Shown here in pieces: positions 54,399 through 63,036 of a stretch of 64,000 nt of DNA. The number at the start of each line of letters is the position of its first letter. Position 1 is the stretch's first letter. The translations under genes and the position numbers were made by a program. The DNA lies in the NCBI RefSeq assembly GCF_015547515.1, contig NZ_JADMVE010000003.1, positions 310,001-374,000 of the forward strand, read 5' to 3'. Below the pieces are notes generated by a model. It ran no database searches. It had not been told where the DNA came from and was given only the letters and a program-made list of their open reading frames with translations. Origin of the DNA: Eubacterium sp. 1001713B170207_170306_E7 (GTDB lineage Bacteria; Bacillota; Clostridia; Eubacteriales; Eubacteriaceae).

Positions 54399-54906
54399 TG
54401 AAAATTCCTCAGTTCGATTATTAGATAGTTTAAATTTTAACACAGCTTCCTTAGAAAAACCATTGTTTTTCAACATAAATTGACAAATGTTTTAAATAGT
54501 AAAAATGTTAAAATGACATTTTTGAAAAATATAAAAAATTAAAAGCGTTAAAATTAAAAAGAGAAATCTGTTTACAAATGTTTTTGTATTGCAGAGCAAA
54601 TGAGAAGAAGCTTTCTGGAGATAGCTTAGAATGGCGATTTTAAAAGGGTTTTCAGAAACCTGAACAGAAAAAGAAGCGTAATTAAAAGAAATAAAAAAAC
54701 AAATGTAAAAAATAATAGACGCTTCTTAAAATAAATGCTTAGAAGATCTTATGATTTGACAAAAAATAAAAAACGCATATAATCATAAGTAAGTAAGAAC
54801 AAAAAGGGCTTACAAGAACATATGTTACAATGGATAAAGGAGAGCTCACCTTTTACTTGTTTAGCGGCAGATAATGCCGGTTTTTGATTCTATGGAGGGA
54901 TGAATT
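54399..54906. promoter_or_regulatory. 508-bp divergent control region of the polyol locus
   Basis: This very A/T-rich region separates the SorC gene from the aldolase gene. It holds the aldolase promoter at 54756-54783 and at least three ACAAATG motifs (54483, 54574, 54699), plus a GCAAATG near 54596. The 54483 copy extends to ACAAATGTTTTAAATAG, closely matching a copy at 57171 before the PTS operon. I infer binding sites for the SorC protein. No gene is visible. Confidence 0.6.
54756..54783 (+). promoter_or_regulatory. Aldolase operon promoter
   Basis: TTGACA (54756-54761) and TATAAT (54778-54783) with a 16-base spacer. The leader to the aldolase ATG is about 115 bases. Confidence 0.8.
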
Positions 54907-55749
54907 ATGTTAGTTACATCAAAGGAACTGTTTGAAAAGGCTCAGCAGCAGCATTTTGCAATACCAGCAGCCAATTTTATTGACTTGGAATCGCTGAAAT
55001 GGCATGTGGAGGTCGCCGAAAAACTGGGGCTTCCGCTTATTCTCGCTTTAGCCGAAAGCCATCTTGGTGAAAATATTAACCTGGAGGATGCTGCGCTTGT
55101 TGGCAAAAAATACGCAGAGGCTGCCACGGTACCAGTGGTTTTACATTTGGATCATGGCGCTACGCCGGAAGTAATCAAAAAAGCCATTGATCTGGGCTTT
55201 TCTTCTGTAATGATTGATGCCTCGATGGAAAGCTTTGACACCAATGTATCCAGAACCAGGGATATCATTGATTATGCTCACCCGAAAGGGGTCGTGGTAG
55301 AAGCAGAAATAGGCCATGTGGGCGCCGGGGAAAACTATGAAAACCACGATGAAACAGACTCAAAATATACCACGGTAGAAGATGCCGAAAACTTTATCAG
55401 GGAAACCGGCGTCGATTCTCTGGCGATCTCCATCGGGACAGCCCATGGTATGTACAAAGGTATTCCAGAGATAAATTTTGAGCGATTAAAGGAAATAGCC
55501 ACAGCCGTGGAAACGCCGCTGGTACTCCACGGAGGCTCGTCCTCCGGAGATGAAAATCTGAACAAATGCGCGGTCAGCGGCATTACAAAAATTAATATTT
55601 TTTCGGATTTTCTGGCGGCTGCCATGGAAACCTTGAAAAAACAAGCACCGGATAATTATCTTGATGTCAAAAAAGCTTCAAAAGAAGGTATGCAGAAAAC
55701 ACTTGAACATTATTACCATGTTTTTGAAACAAAACCAGTGGAGGTGTAA
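54907..55749 (+). CDS. Class II ketose-bisphosphate aldolase family protein
   Basis: A 280-residue class II (zinc-dependent) aldolase. HLDHG at residues 80-84 holds the catalytic Asp82 and the zinc ligand His83. Further zinc and phosphate sites are VVEAEIGHVGAGENY, SIGTAHGMYKG and LHGGSSSGDE; NIFSDF follows. The family includes fructose- and tagatose-bisphosphate aldolases and several enzymes for other phosphosugars. Its linkage to the isomerase and PTS genes suggests it splits the phosphorylated ketose made in this pathway. GGAGGG lies before the ATG. Confidence 0.85.
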   Translation: MLVTSKELFEKAQQQHFAIPAANFIDLESLKWHVEVAEKLGLPLILALAESHLGENINLEDAALVGKKYAEAATVPVVLHLDHGATPEVIKKAIDLGFSSVMIDASMESFDTNVSRTRDIIDYAHPKGVVVEAEIGHVGAGENYENHDETDSKYTTVEDAENFIRETGVDSLAISIGTAHGMYKGIPEINFERLKEIATAVETPLVLHGGSSSGDENLNKCAVSGITKINIFSDFLAAAMETLKKQAPDNYLDVKKASKEGMQKTLEHYYHVFETKPVEV

Positions 55750-55753
55750 GATA

Positions 55754-56467
55754 ATGAGAAAAATTAGAACCCCTTTTCTGATCGTTAATCCAAAGTCTTA
55801 TCTTTATGGGGATAAAAGCCTTGCGCTGGCTAAAGCTGCCGATAAGGTGGCAGAGGAGACCGGTGTCGAGATTTTCTTTACCTGTCCCTTTGCCGATATT
55901 CGATACATTGCAGAAAACACGAAAAACATCATTGTGACGGCTCAGCATATGGAATCATTGCGCCCGGGGAGGGGAATGGGCCATGTGCTGCCAGAATCTT
56001 TAAAAGCGGCGGGAGCAGAAGCTGTATTTTTAAATCATGCAGAGAACAGCTGCACAATAGCTGAGCTGTATGCGACGATGAATCGTGCTAAAGAGCTGGA
56101 AATGCTTACCGTGGTCTGTGCAGATTCGGTTGTGGAATCAAGGGCTATCGCAGAAATGAAACCGGATATCCTGCTGTCTGAACCAACAGACCTTATTGGA
56201 ACGGGCGAAATCGCTGATGACAGCTATGTGCTGGAAACTACCCGGCAGATACACGCCGTAGATCCCGAAATTCTGATTATGATTGCATCTGGTGTCAACT
56301 CTCCGGAAGATGTCTATAATATTATAAAGCTTGGCGCAGATGGGACTGGGGCAACCTCCGGTATCGTCGGCGCGCCAGACCCTGCTAAAATGGTTGGTGA
56401 AATGGCGGAAGCGATGGTAAAAGCCGCAAAAGAAAAGAAAGAGGAACAATGCCATGAAAATGTATAA
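55754..56467 (+). CDS. Triosephosphate isomerase family protein, probable phosphosugar isomerase
   Basis: A 237-residue protein of the TIM superfamily. The three catalytic residues of triosephosphate isomerase are at the expected places: Lys14 (NPKSY), His95 (LNHAENS) and Glu143 (LLSEPTDLIGTGE). The phosphate loop GADGTGATSGIV also fits. It is shorter and more divergent than the glycolytic enzyme, resembling archaeal-type or specialised members such as EryH, a tetrulose-phosphate isomerase. Its place behind the aldolase argues for a pathway-specific isomerase. ATG 55754 is behind GGAGGTG; an upstream in-frame ATG at 55661 lies inside the aldolase gene. Confidence 0.78.
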   Translation: MRKIRTPFLIVNPKSYLYGDKSLALAKAADKVAEETGVEIFFTCPFADIRYIAENTKNIIVTAQHMESLRPGRGMGHVLPESLKAAGAEAVFLNHAENSCTIAELYATMNRAKELEMLTVVCADSVVESRAIAEMKPDILLSEPTDLIGTGEIADDSYVLETTRQIHAVDPEILIMIASGVNSPEDVYNIIKLGADGTGATSGIVGAPDPAKMVGEMAEAMVKAAKEKKEEQCHENV

Positions 56468-56975
56468 AGAAGTGATCGAATTGGAATCCCACGGCGGTAG
56501 ACCCACCTATTTTGATATTACACCGCAGTTAAAGAAAATTATTCAGGAAAGCGGCGTTAAAGATGGTATATGCGCTGTTTCCTCGCCCCATACGACCTGT
56601 GCCGTTTTTTTCGAGGAATTTGTCCACGATTATACAGAAGAAGGCGATGAATTTTTACAGGTCGATTTAAATAACGGACTCAATAAGATTTTTCCAAAGC
56701 ATGAAAATAAGGATCAGTATTTATACCCGGGTGAAGAGCATTATCGAGAGGTTGAATCCTGGCCGAATGCGGAAACATATTTGCCGGGGGGAGACAGGAC
56801 ACAGCTGTTTAATTGTGACGCACATCTCAAGGCAACGGTTATTGGCTCAAGTGAAGTTTTTGATGTTGAAAATGGAAATCTTGGAGTAGGTGTGACAGGG
56901 TATGCCTATTTTGTTGATTTTGACTGTTCGCGTCCAAGGCCAAGAAAATGTAAAGTCTGCATTATTGGCGAATAA
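56454..56975 (+). CDS. YjbQ (UPF0047) family protein
   Basis: A 173-residue YjbQ protein with ITPQLKKIIQESGVKDGICA, SSPHTTCAVFFEEF, and later LFNCDAHLKATVIGSSEVF and GNLGVGVTGYAYFVDFD. E. coli YjbQ shows weak thiamine-phosphate synthase activity in vitro but the true role of the family is unsettled. The gene overlaps the isomerase gene by 14 bases and ends the operon, so it likely takes part in the same process. A second ATG lies two codons in. Confidence 0.82.
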   Translation: MKMYKEVIELESHGGRPTYFDITPQLKKIIQESGVKDGICAVSSPHTTCAVFFEEFVHDYTEEGDEFLQVDLNNGLNKIFPKHENKDQYLYPGEEHYREVESWPNAETYLPGGDRTQLFNCDAHLKATVIGSSEVFDVENGNLGVGVTGYAYFVDFDCSRPRPRKCKVCIIGE

Positions 56976-56992
56976 ATTTTTAAGCATATAAG

Positions 56993-57036
56993 AAGTGCAG
57001 TGCGATCCGTTATCGAGGAGCGCACTGCGCTTTTTT
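56993..57036 (+). terminator. Rho-independent terminator of the aldolase operon
   Basis: GCAGTGCG pairs with CGCACTGC, with an inner TCC/GGA stem and an A-rich/T-rich extension; six T residues follow. Confidence 0.9.
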
Positions 57037-57277
57037 ATTATACAAAAGAAAAAATACACAATACAGGTCATAATTTATTTTTGTAAATTTCAAGCGCTTG
57101 TTAAACAAATAACATCATATAATTATCATTTGTAAAAGATATAACGACAATCTAAAATGACATTATTTTAACAAATGATTTAAAATAGCGGATAGAAAAC
57201 GAATACAAATGGCTAAAATAAGCCAAAAGTGAATATTATTTAACAGATGCAGGATTGGTTTTTAAATTATTATTGGA
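57037..57277. promoter_or_regulatory. Operator-rich region upstream of the PTS operon
   Basis: An A/T-rich stretch with repeated ACAAATG or its complement: CATTTGT at 57127, ACAAATG at 57171 and 57205, and the degenerate ACAGATG near 57243. The copy at 57171 continues ATTTAAAATAGCG, close to the site at 54483. I infer SorC-regulator sites shared with the aldolase operon. No gene is visible. Confidence 0.55.
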
Positions 57278-57306
57278 TTGACATTTACAAATGTGCGTTA
57301 TATAAT
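57278..57306 (+). promoter_or_regulatory. gutM-srl promoter with overlapping palindromic operator
   Basis: TTGACA (57278-57283) and TATAAT (57301-57306) with a 17-base spacer, a consensus promoter. The palindrome ACATTTACAAATGT (57281-57294) overlaps the -35 and the spacer, so a protein bound there would block RNA polymerase. Confidence 0.85.
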
Positions 57307-57371
57307 GCGTTCATAAACAAGAACAAAAGAAAAATAAACGCGTTTGAAATGAAGATGAGGGGTAAAGGAAA

Positions 57372-57872
57372 ATGCAGAAGAATTTGTTGTTTTTAATCGT
57401 ATTTGCGTTGATGGCGCTTCAAATGCTGCTGAGCCTGTTTCAGATAAAGCGCTACCAGCGGGAACTGAACAAGCTGCGGGGTACTGGCACCGTCGGTATC
57501 GGACACACGAAAGGGGGAATGAAGGCAGGCCAGATTTTGATCGTATCCTACAGCAGGCATAAGGATCAGGTCGTGGCTTACCGTCAGATGAAAGGGCTGA
57601 CCATCTTTGCAGGCTTTAAGACAAAGGAAGCAATGATTGGCAAAAGCCTGTTGGATTTAAAAAGGATCGGGCTGGAAGAAGATGCCCGGGAATTCCGGCG
57701 CAGAAGAAAAAAGCATCCTTACGACGCTGAAGAAATGACCAAAAAGAAGGGCGCCCTTATTCAGGCCGTTGAGGCCATTGAAAAAAGGCTTGCTGCAGAA
57801 GATACGCAAACAGAAAATAAAAAGCGGATGCTTGAATGTACCGGAAGGCTTACGGCTGAAAAGTTAGTGTGA
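57372..57872 (+). CDS. gutM: GutM-type glucitol operon accessory regulator
   Basis: A 166-residue GutM family protein: an N-terminal membrane helix (about residues 4-22), GTGTVGIGHTKGGMKAGQILIV, then a basic helical tail. E. coli GutM is described as an activator of the glucitol operon. As in other glucitol-type PTS loci it is coded directly before the EIIC gene. Why a membrane-anchored protein activates transcription is unclear. Confidence 0.85.
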   Translation: MQKNLLFLIVFALMALQMLLSLFQIKRYQRELNKLRGTGTVGIGHTKGGMKAGQILIVSYSRHKDQVVAYRQMKGLTIFAGFKTKEAMIGKSLLDLKRIGLEEDAREFRRRRKKHPYDAEEMTKKKGALIQAVEAIEKRLAAEDTQTENKKRMLECTGRLTAEKLV

Positions 57873-57953
57873 ATAATGAACCGGCTGTAAAGAGCAGTAT
57901 GGCTGTTTGCAAATCGGTGATTATCAAAAAAAGGAAAGAACGAGGAGGTAATT

Positions 57954-58484
57954 ATGGAATTCTTATCAAATTTAGCGACTGCATTCATTGGGCTGTTTCA
58001 AATCGGGGGTGAACAGTTTGTCGGTTACATCACCGGAATTATCCCGACACTTGTTTGTCTGATCACAGCAGTTAACGCTTTGATTGCAATCATTGGTCAG
58101 GATAAGGTCGATAAGCTGGGGATTATCTGCAGCAAAAACTTTTTGCTCCGATATACACTCCTGCCGATTTTGTCAATGTTTTTCCTGTGTAATCCAATGG
58201 CTTACACCATGGGACGATTCCTGGACGAAAAGTACAAACCTGCGTTTTATGACGCGGCAGTATCATTCTGTCATCCCATTACAGGCCTTTTCCCGCATGC
58301 GAATGCCGGCGAATACTTTGTGTATGGCGGTATTGCGGCAGGCCTTACGACCTTAGGTAAGGATCTTGGTCCGCTGGCGATCCGCTACTTTATCGTAGGG
58401 GTCATTGTCATACTGATCCGTGGGATTATCTGTGAAAGACTGACCATTAAGTTCATGAAAAAGGGGGAAAACGCAAATGTATAA
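57954..58484 (+). CDS. srlA: PTS glucitol/sorbitol-type transporter subunit EIIC
   Basis: A 176-residue membrane component with about four helices. Family signatures include [40 protein letters not shown] and [21 protein letters not shown]. In glucitol PTS systems the transmembrane domain is split between SrlA (IIC2) and SrlE. It overlaps srlE by eight bases. Confidence 0.92.
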   Translation: MEFLSNLATAFIGLFQIGGEQFVGYITGIIPTLVCLITAVNALIAIIGQDKVDKLGIICSKNFLLRYTLLPILSMFFLCNPMAYTMGRFLDEKYKPAFYDAAVSFCHPITGLFPHANAGEYFVYGGIAAGLTTLGKDLGPLAIRYFIVGVIVILIRGIICERLTIKFMKKGENANV

Positions 58485-59457
58485 AGCCGTTAAAGTATCA
58501 AGAGGTTCTTCTGGCTGGGGTGGTCCGCTGGTTATCCAGCCAACAGAAAAGCGTAATAAAATCGTATCGGTTACAGGCGGCGGTATTGATCCGTTAACAA
58601 AAAGAATTGCTGAGCTGACCGGGGCGACGGCTGTGGATGGCTTTTCAACCGGTGTTCCGGATGATGAATTTGCCTGTGTCGTTATTGACTGTGGCGGTAC
58701 AGCGCGGTGCGGCGTTTATCCTAAGAAGCAGATTCCAACCATTAATATTACATCAGTAGGCCAGAGCGGGCCGCTGGCCAAGTTTATTACCGAAGACATC
58801 TACGTATCGGGCGTAAAGCCTGAGACGATTCAGCTGGCAGATGGTTCCGACGCGCCAATCGCGACAGAGAAGGCTGTTCAGCAAGAAAAGCAGAAGAAAG
58901 AAGAACATAAAAGCGATAAGCGTGAAAAAAAGGAAAGCATCATTGTACGGCTTGGGAAAGGCGTTGGCGGTGTTGTTGGTAAATTCTTTCAGGCGGGCCG
59001 CGATACCATTGATATGGTTATCCGTAATATTCTTCCGTTTATGGCCTTTGTGGCCATGCTTATCGGGATTATCCAGGGGACAGGCCTTGGTGACTGGATT
59101 GCGAACACCATCTCGCCGCTTGCAAATACACTGCCGGGCTTGCTGGTTATCTGTATCATCTGCTCTATCCCAATTATCTCACCGATCATTGGACCAGGCG
59201 CCGTTATCGCCCAGGTAGTTGGCGTGTTAATCGGCCAGCAGATTGGGGTAGGTGCGATCAACCCGTCCCTCGCGTTACCCGCGCTCTTTGCCATTGATGC
59301 ACAGGCAGGCTGTGACTTTGTCCCTGTTGGTCTCTCCCTTGGTGAAGCTGAGCCGGAAACCATAGACGCGGGTGTGCCAGCCGTCTTGTTTGAACGCTTG
59401 ATAACAGGACCTGTAGCAGTTCTGATCGCTTACGCTTTCAGTATTGGATTATATTAA
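58477..59457 (+). CDS. srlE: PTS glucitol/sorbitol-type transporter subunit EIIBC
   Basis: A 326-residue protein. The EIIB part (about 1-125) has the phosphorylated cysteine in [15 protein letters not shown], preceded by GGWGGPL-like glycine motifs. A charged linker ([16 protein letters not shown]) leads to the membrane part (about 165-326), with [16 protein letters not shown] and [16 protein letters not shown]. It carries out uptake and phosphorylation together with SrlA and SrlB. Confidence 0.92.
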   Translation: MYKAVKVSRGSSGWGGPLVIQPTEKRNKIVSVTGGGIDPLTKRIAELTGATAVDGFSTGVPDDEFACVVIDCGGTARCGVYPKKQIPTINITSVGQSGPLAKFITEDIYVSGVKPETIQLADGSDAPIATEKAVQQEKQKKEEHKSDKREKKESIIVRLGKGVGGVVGKFFQAGRDTIDMVIRNILPFMAFVAMLIGIIQGTGLGDWIANTISPLANTLPGLLVICIICSIPIISPIIGPGAVIAQVVGVLIGQQIGVGAINPSLALPALFAIDAQAGCDFVPVGLSLGEAEPETIDAGVPAVLFERLITGPVAVLIAYAFSIGLY

Positions 59458-59471
59458 AAGGCAGAATAAAA

Positions 59472-59834
59472 ATGGATTATAAAAGTACCGTAATGGCCAT
59501 TGGCCCACTGGTAGAGGAAATGGCCGCTGAAGGAAATTTTATCATTGTGTTTAATGAGAATGCACCAGAAGCTCTGGCGGAAATGTCCATCCTTCACACA
59601 ATATGTGATATAGATCAGGAAGTAAAACCAGGCGATGTCGTTATTTTTGGAAAAAATCAGTATATTGTCACCGCTGTGGGTGAAGAAGCAAACCATACCT
59701 TAAAGGCTATGGGGCATTGCTCTTTTAAATTCACAGGACGAGAGGATGTTGAGCTGCCCGGACAGATTGAACTGTCCGGCGGTGATCTGCCCGAAGTAAA
59801 GCCGGGTGATCCGTTTGAAATTTTGTTCACCTGA
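59472..59834 (+). CDS. srlB: PTS glucitol/sorbitol-type transporter subunit EIIA
   Basis: A 120-residue EIIA. The phosphorylated histidine is probably His42 in EMSILHTICDID. Further family features are PGDVVIFGKNQYIVTAVGEE, NHTLKAMGHCSFKFTG and ELPGQIELSG. It takes phosphate from HPr and passes it to the EIIB cysteine of SrlE. Confidence 0.92.
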   Translation: MDYKSTVMAIGPLVEEMAAEGNFIIVFNENAPEALAEMSILHTICDIDQEVKPGDVVIFGKNQYIVTAVGEEANHTLKAMGHCSFKFTGREDVELPGQIELSGGDLPEVKPGDPFEILFT

Positions 59835-59914
59835 TCCGGCAGGGAAGATTAGATTTTAGAATGCTGGATGTAAAATTGTTTAACAAATTTTTGATATAGA
59901 AAGAGGTATTTAAA

Positions 59915-61216
59915 ATGATTAACATGATGTACAAGTTGCAGAAGCTGGAAGATGAAGGCAAACCGATTAAAGCCAGTATCGTTGGCGCGGGTCAGATGGG
60001 CTGCGGTATGGCCGCTCAAATGACCGTTATGAAGGGGATGGATCCGGTTGTTGTGGTCGATGTTGTGCTTGAAAATGCAAAACGGGCCTATCTGGACTCT
60101 GGATATAAAGAAGGCGAAGATTTTGTCGAAGCAGAAACGGTTGAAGAAGCCAACAAGCTCTTGGCAGAAGGAAAATTCATTGTTACAAAGAACAACGAAA
60201 TCGCAACAAAATGCGATATCATTGATTGTGCGGTTGACGCAACCGGTGTGCCGGAGGTTGGCGCTAAGGTGGCTATGGACGCCATTAACGCGGGCAAACA
60301 CATTTGTATGTTAAATGTTGAAACCGACGTCTGTATTGGTCATCTGTTATACAAACTGGCCAATAACGCCGGAGTTGTTTATACGGGCTCTGCTGGGGAT
60401 GAGCCTGGCGCTGTTGTCGAAATGTATGATTACGCAAAAGGGCTTGGGTTTGATGTCAAGGTTGTTGGTAAGGGTAAAAATAACCCGCTGGCACTGGAAT
60501 GCACACCGGAAACTGTTGCTGAAATCGCCAAGGAAAAGGGCGCTTCACCAAAAATGATCTGTGCCTTTAAGGATGGAACGAAAACCATGGTAGAAATGAC
60601 CGCCATGGCTAATGCAACCGGCTTTGTGCCCGATGTTACCGGCGCGCACGGCGCAGAGAGTGACGTCGCCCACCTGAATGATGTCTTAAGCCTTAAGAGC
60701 GAGGGTCGAGGCGGTGTATTAGACAATTACGGTGTTATCGAATATATTAATGGCGTTGCGCCTGGTGTGTTCGTCATTATCGGGACAGATCAGCCAGACA
60801 TCGCCGCAGAGCTAACCTACCTGAGCATGGGTCCCGGACCAAACTACACCCTGTACCGCCCATATCACTTAACCTCTTTAGAAACGCCAATGTCTGTAGC
60901 AAAGGCCTGTATTGATCACGAACCAACCATTGTACCGCGCTGCGGCCGGGTGGCTGAAACGATTGCCGTTGCTAAAAAAGATATGAAAGCCGGCGAAATG
61001 CTGGACGGTATCGGCGGATATACCATCCGCGGTACTTTTATGGCCGCTTCTGAAGCAGACAGACAGAATGCACTGCCGATGGGACTGGTTGATAAAAAAA
61101 CACAGCTGGTGCATGATAAAAAAGCGGGCGAGGTCATAACTTATGATGACGTTGTGCTGAATAACGATAACCTGATTGTACAGCTGCGTAAGCTGCAGGA
61201 CGAACTGTTTATCTAA
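59915..61216 (+). CDS. NAD(P)-dependent oxidoreductase with C-terminal SAF domain (homoserine dehydrogenase-like)
   Basis: A 433-residue protein. The N-terminal Rossmann fold has IVGAGQMGCGMAAQM (residues 22-36). A central domain holds CAVDATGVPEVG, ETDVCIGHLLY, GSAGDEPGAVVEMYDYAKGLG and GPNYTLYRPYHLTSLETP. The C-terminal 80 residues (MKAGEMLDGIGGYTIRG to the end) form a SAF domain. This is the family described as predicted homoserine dehydrogenase with SAF domain (COG4091). Inside a PTS operon that lacks SrlD, it most likely oxidises the phosphorylated polyol, but its substrate is unknown. Confidence 0.82.
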   Translation: MINMMYKLQKLEDEGKPIKASIVGAGQMGCGMAAQMTVMKGMDPVVVVDVVLENAKRAYLDSGYKEGEDFVEAETVEEANKLLAEGKFIVTKNNEIATKCDIIDCAVDATGVPEVGAKVAMDAINAGKHICMLNVETDVCIGHLLYKLANNAGVVYTGSAGDEPGAVVEMYDYAKGLGFDVKVVGKGKNNPLALECTPETVAEIAKEKGASPKMICAFKDGTKTMVEMTAMANATGFVPDVTGAHGAESDVAHLNDVLSLKSEGRGGVLDNYGVIEYINGVAPGVFVIIGTDQPDIAAELTYLSMGPGPNYTLYRPYHLTSLETPMSVAKACIDHEPTIVPRCGRVAETIAVAKKDMKAGEMLDGIGGYTIRGTFMAASEADRQNALPMGLVDKKTQLVHDKKAGEVITYDDVVLNNDNLIVQLRKLQDELFI

Positions 61217-61303
61217 TGATCTAATGTTTACCCCTTGCCCGGATGGGCCGGAAGCCAGCAAGCGCTTCAGGCTTGTCTGGGCAGTTTTAAAAAGGAGAGA
61301 AAA
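61217..61303 (+). other. Hairpin-containing gap between oxidoreductase and HPr genes
   Basis: CAAGC and GCTTG, extended by GCC/GGGC, can form a hairpin around 61255-61283. It is not followed by a T run, so it is more likely an RNA-processing or stability element than a terminator. Confidence 0.35.
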
Positions 61304-61579
61304 ATGTACACGCAAAAGCTGACTGTTGTAAACCCTACCGGGTTACATGCACGCCCCGCTGCTGAGTTCTGCAAAATTGCAGGAGGCTATCAGTCGAAAA
61401 TTATGCTTAAACGTCTGGGAGCAGACGAAAAAGAAGGAAATGGAAAATCCGTTATCGCCGTTATGGCCATGGGACTGCCAAAAGGCTGTGAGATCGAAAT
61501 CAGTGCGGAAGGCGAGGATGAAACCGACGCTGTCAATGCGCTGGCAGAGCTGGTAAAAAGCGGATTTGGCGAGATTTAA
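61304..61579 (+). CDS. HPr family phosphocarrier protein
   Basis: A 91-residue HPr. Active-site His15 is in NPTGLHARPAAEF, and the regulatory serine is in NGKSVIAVMAMG at residue 49 (equivalent of Ser46, shifted by a small insertion). It probably carries phosphate from enzyme I to the SrlB subunit coded in the same operon; a general HPr may exist elsewhere. ATG 61304 follows AAAGGAGAG; upstream in-frame ATG 61235 lacks a ribosome site. Confidence 0.92.
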   Translation: MYTQKLTVVNPTGLHARPAAEFCKIAGGYQSKIMLKRLGADEKEGNGKSVIAVMAMGLPKGCEIEISAEGEDETDAVNALAELVKSGFGEI

Positions 61580-61585
61580 ATCATT

Positions 61586-61625
61586 AAGGCTGCTAAAGCA
61601 AGTATTGTTTAGCAGCCTTTTATTA
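61586..61625 (+). terminator. Rho-independent terminator of the PTS operon
   Basis: AAGGCTGCTAAA and TTTAGCAGCCTT form a perfect 12-bp stem with a 10-base loop, followed by a T-rich tail. Confidence 0.9.
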
Positions 61626-61644
61626 TTATTTTGCTTCTGCTTTG

Positions 61645-61673
61645 TTTACATTCAAAAGCCACTAAGATATAAT
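61645..61673 (+). promoter_or_regulatory. Corrinoid protein gene promoter
   Basis: TTTACA (61645-61650) and TATAAT (61668-61673) with a 17-base spacer, about 27 bases before the start codon. Confidence 0.8.
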
Positions 61674-61700
61674 GAACTATAAAGTTGAGGTGATTTGAAA

Positions 61701-62342
61701 ATGCTAGAGGCACTTGTATCCTTCTTTATCGAGCTGGATGAGGATAAAGTAATCATAACCATACAGCGCCTGCTAAAAGCGGGCATAGAGAAGAAAAAAG
61801 TTGTGGAGGCGCTGAATCAGGCGCTGGACATCATCGGGAAAAAGTATGAGACTGGTGAGTATACATTGTCCGATTTAATGATGGCAGGTATTCTTTACGA
61901 ACAGGTAATGGAGATGGACTGTATCGATATCTCCAAATCTGTTGAAAAATCATCCCTGAAAAGTGGAATGATTCTTATTGGAACCATTGAGAGTGATATG
62001 CACGATATTGGAAAATCGCTCTTTAAGAGTGTGGCCTCCACCTCTGGATTTCAGGTCATTGATCTCGGCGTCAATGTAAAACCCGAAATATTCTGCCAGA
62101 AGATCAAGGAACTTCATCCGGATATTGTAGGGATCAGCGCTGTTCTTACTGGCGCTATCAGCCATCTGCGAAAAGCGATTGATGTCATCACGCTGGAAGG
62201 CCTGCGAAATCAGGTGAAAATCATTATCGGTGGCAGTGTGGTAGATGCGGCGGTCTGTGACGAAGTGGGGGCAGACGGCTTTACAGACGATGCGATTCAG
62301 GGTGTTGAAATATGTCAAAAATGGATGAACAGCAATGGGTGA
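61701..62342 (+). CDS. Corrinoid (B12-binding) methyl-carrier protein, MtxC type
   Basis: A 213-residue corrinoid protein of the MtaC/MttC type. The helical cap domain (about 1-88) is followed by the B12-binding domain, whose cobalt-ligand motif DxHxxG is DMHDIG (His101), then GVNVKPEIF and IIGGSVVDAAVC. It shuttles methyl groups from a substrate-specific methyltransferase to a corrinoid:tetrahydrofolate methyltransferase. ATG 61701, seven bases behind GAGGTGA, is preferred over a TTG two codons earlier. The MttB-family gene downstream is the obvious partner. Confidence 0.88.
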   Translation: MLEALVSFFIELDEDKVIITIQRLLKAGIEKKKVVEALNQALDIIGKKYETGEYTLSDLMMAGILYEQVMEMDCIDISKSVEKSSLKSGMILIGTIESDMHDIGKSLFKSVASTSGFQVIDLGVNVKPEIFCQKIKELHPDIVGISAVLTGAISHLRKAIDVITLEGLRNQVKIIIGGSVVDAAVCDEVGADGFTDDAIQGVEICQKWMNSNG

Positions 62343-63036
62343 ATATACAAAGTATACAGAAATTATTGAAAATATAAAACAAAAAATACAAAGTAATATT
62401 TACAAATCAAACGAGCTTCTCCCTTCAGAAAAAGAGCTCTGCACCGAGTACAGCGTAAGCCGGCGGACTGTTCGAAGGGCAATTATGGAACTGGTGGAGG
62501 ATGGTTATCTGTATACTGTGCCCGGCAAGGGAACCTTTGTACATGTCCTGAATAAGGATAATTATGAGGTTAACTTTAGGCTTGAGGATATTATCTGCAA
62601 AGGATTTGACAAGGCAGAGCTGTATGAAGCCACTATCCTCTCGCCAGATGTCTATCTTGTATATAATTTGCAGGTGGCACCGACCGATAAAGTTTTACGC
62701 ATTCAATCGCTGCTGAAAAGAGGCGAGCAGATTGTTGCCTTTGATGTTAAAAACATTCCGTACTTTCTGGGTATTCCTCTGAAGGAGGAAAACCTGAATT
62801 ACAACAGTCTGAGAGATATCTTAAAAAATAAGATCTCCCAGTACGAGATGACAGAAGAAATCTATCTGACCTCAATGATGGCAGATGATTTTTTGTGCGG
62901 GGTCATGCAGCTGACAGCGCCAGAGCCACTGCTGGTTTTGGATATCATTATCAGCGATCGTGACAATATACCATTGGGCTGGAATAAAATATATATCAGG
63001 TGGAACGAAAGTGAAATTAGAGGGGTATCGGTTTGA
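62335..63036 (+). CDS. GntR family regulator with UTRA domain, first copy
   Basis: A 233-residue regulator: N-terminal winged helix (residues 5-75, LPSEKELCTEYSVSRRTVRR and VPGKGTFVH) and a C-terminal UTRA-like ligand domain. It overlaps the corrinoid gene by eight bases and is followed by a second, related regulator. It probably senses a substrate or intermediate of the demethylation system. Confidence 0.88.
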   Translation: MGEYTKYTEIIENIKQKIQSNIYKSNELLPSEKELCTEYSVSRRTVRRAIMELVEDGYLYTVPGKGTFVHVLNKDNYEVNFRLEDIICKGFDKAELYEATILSPDVYLVYNLQVAPTDKVLRIQSLLKRGEQIVAFDVKNIPYFLGIPLKEENLNYNSLRDILKNKISQYEMTEEIYLTSMMADDFLCGVMQLTAPEPLLVLDIIISDRDNIPLGWNKIYIRWNESEIRGVSV

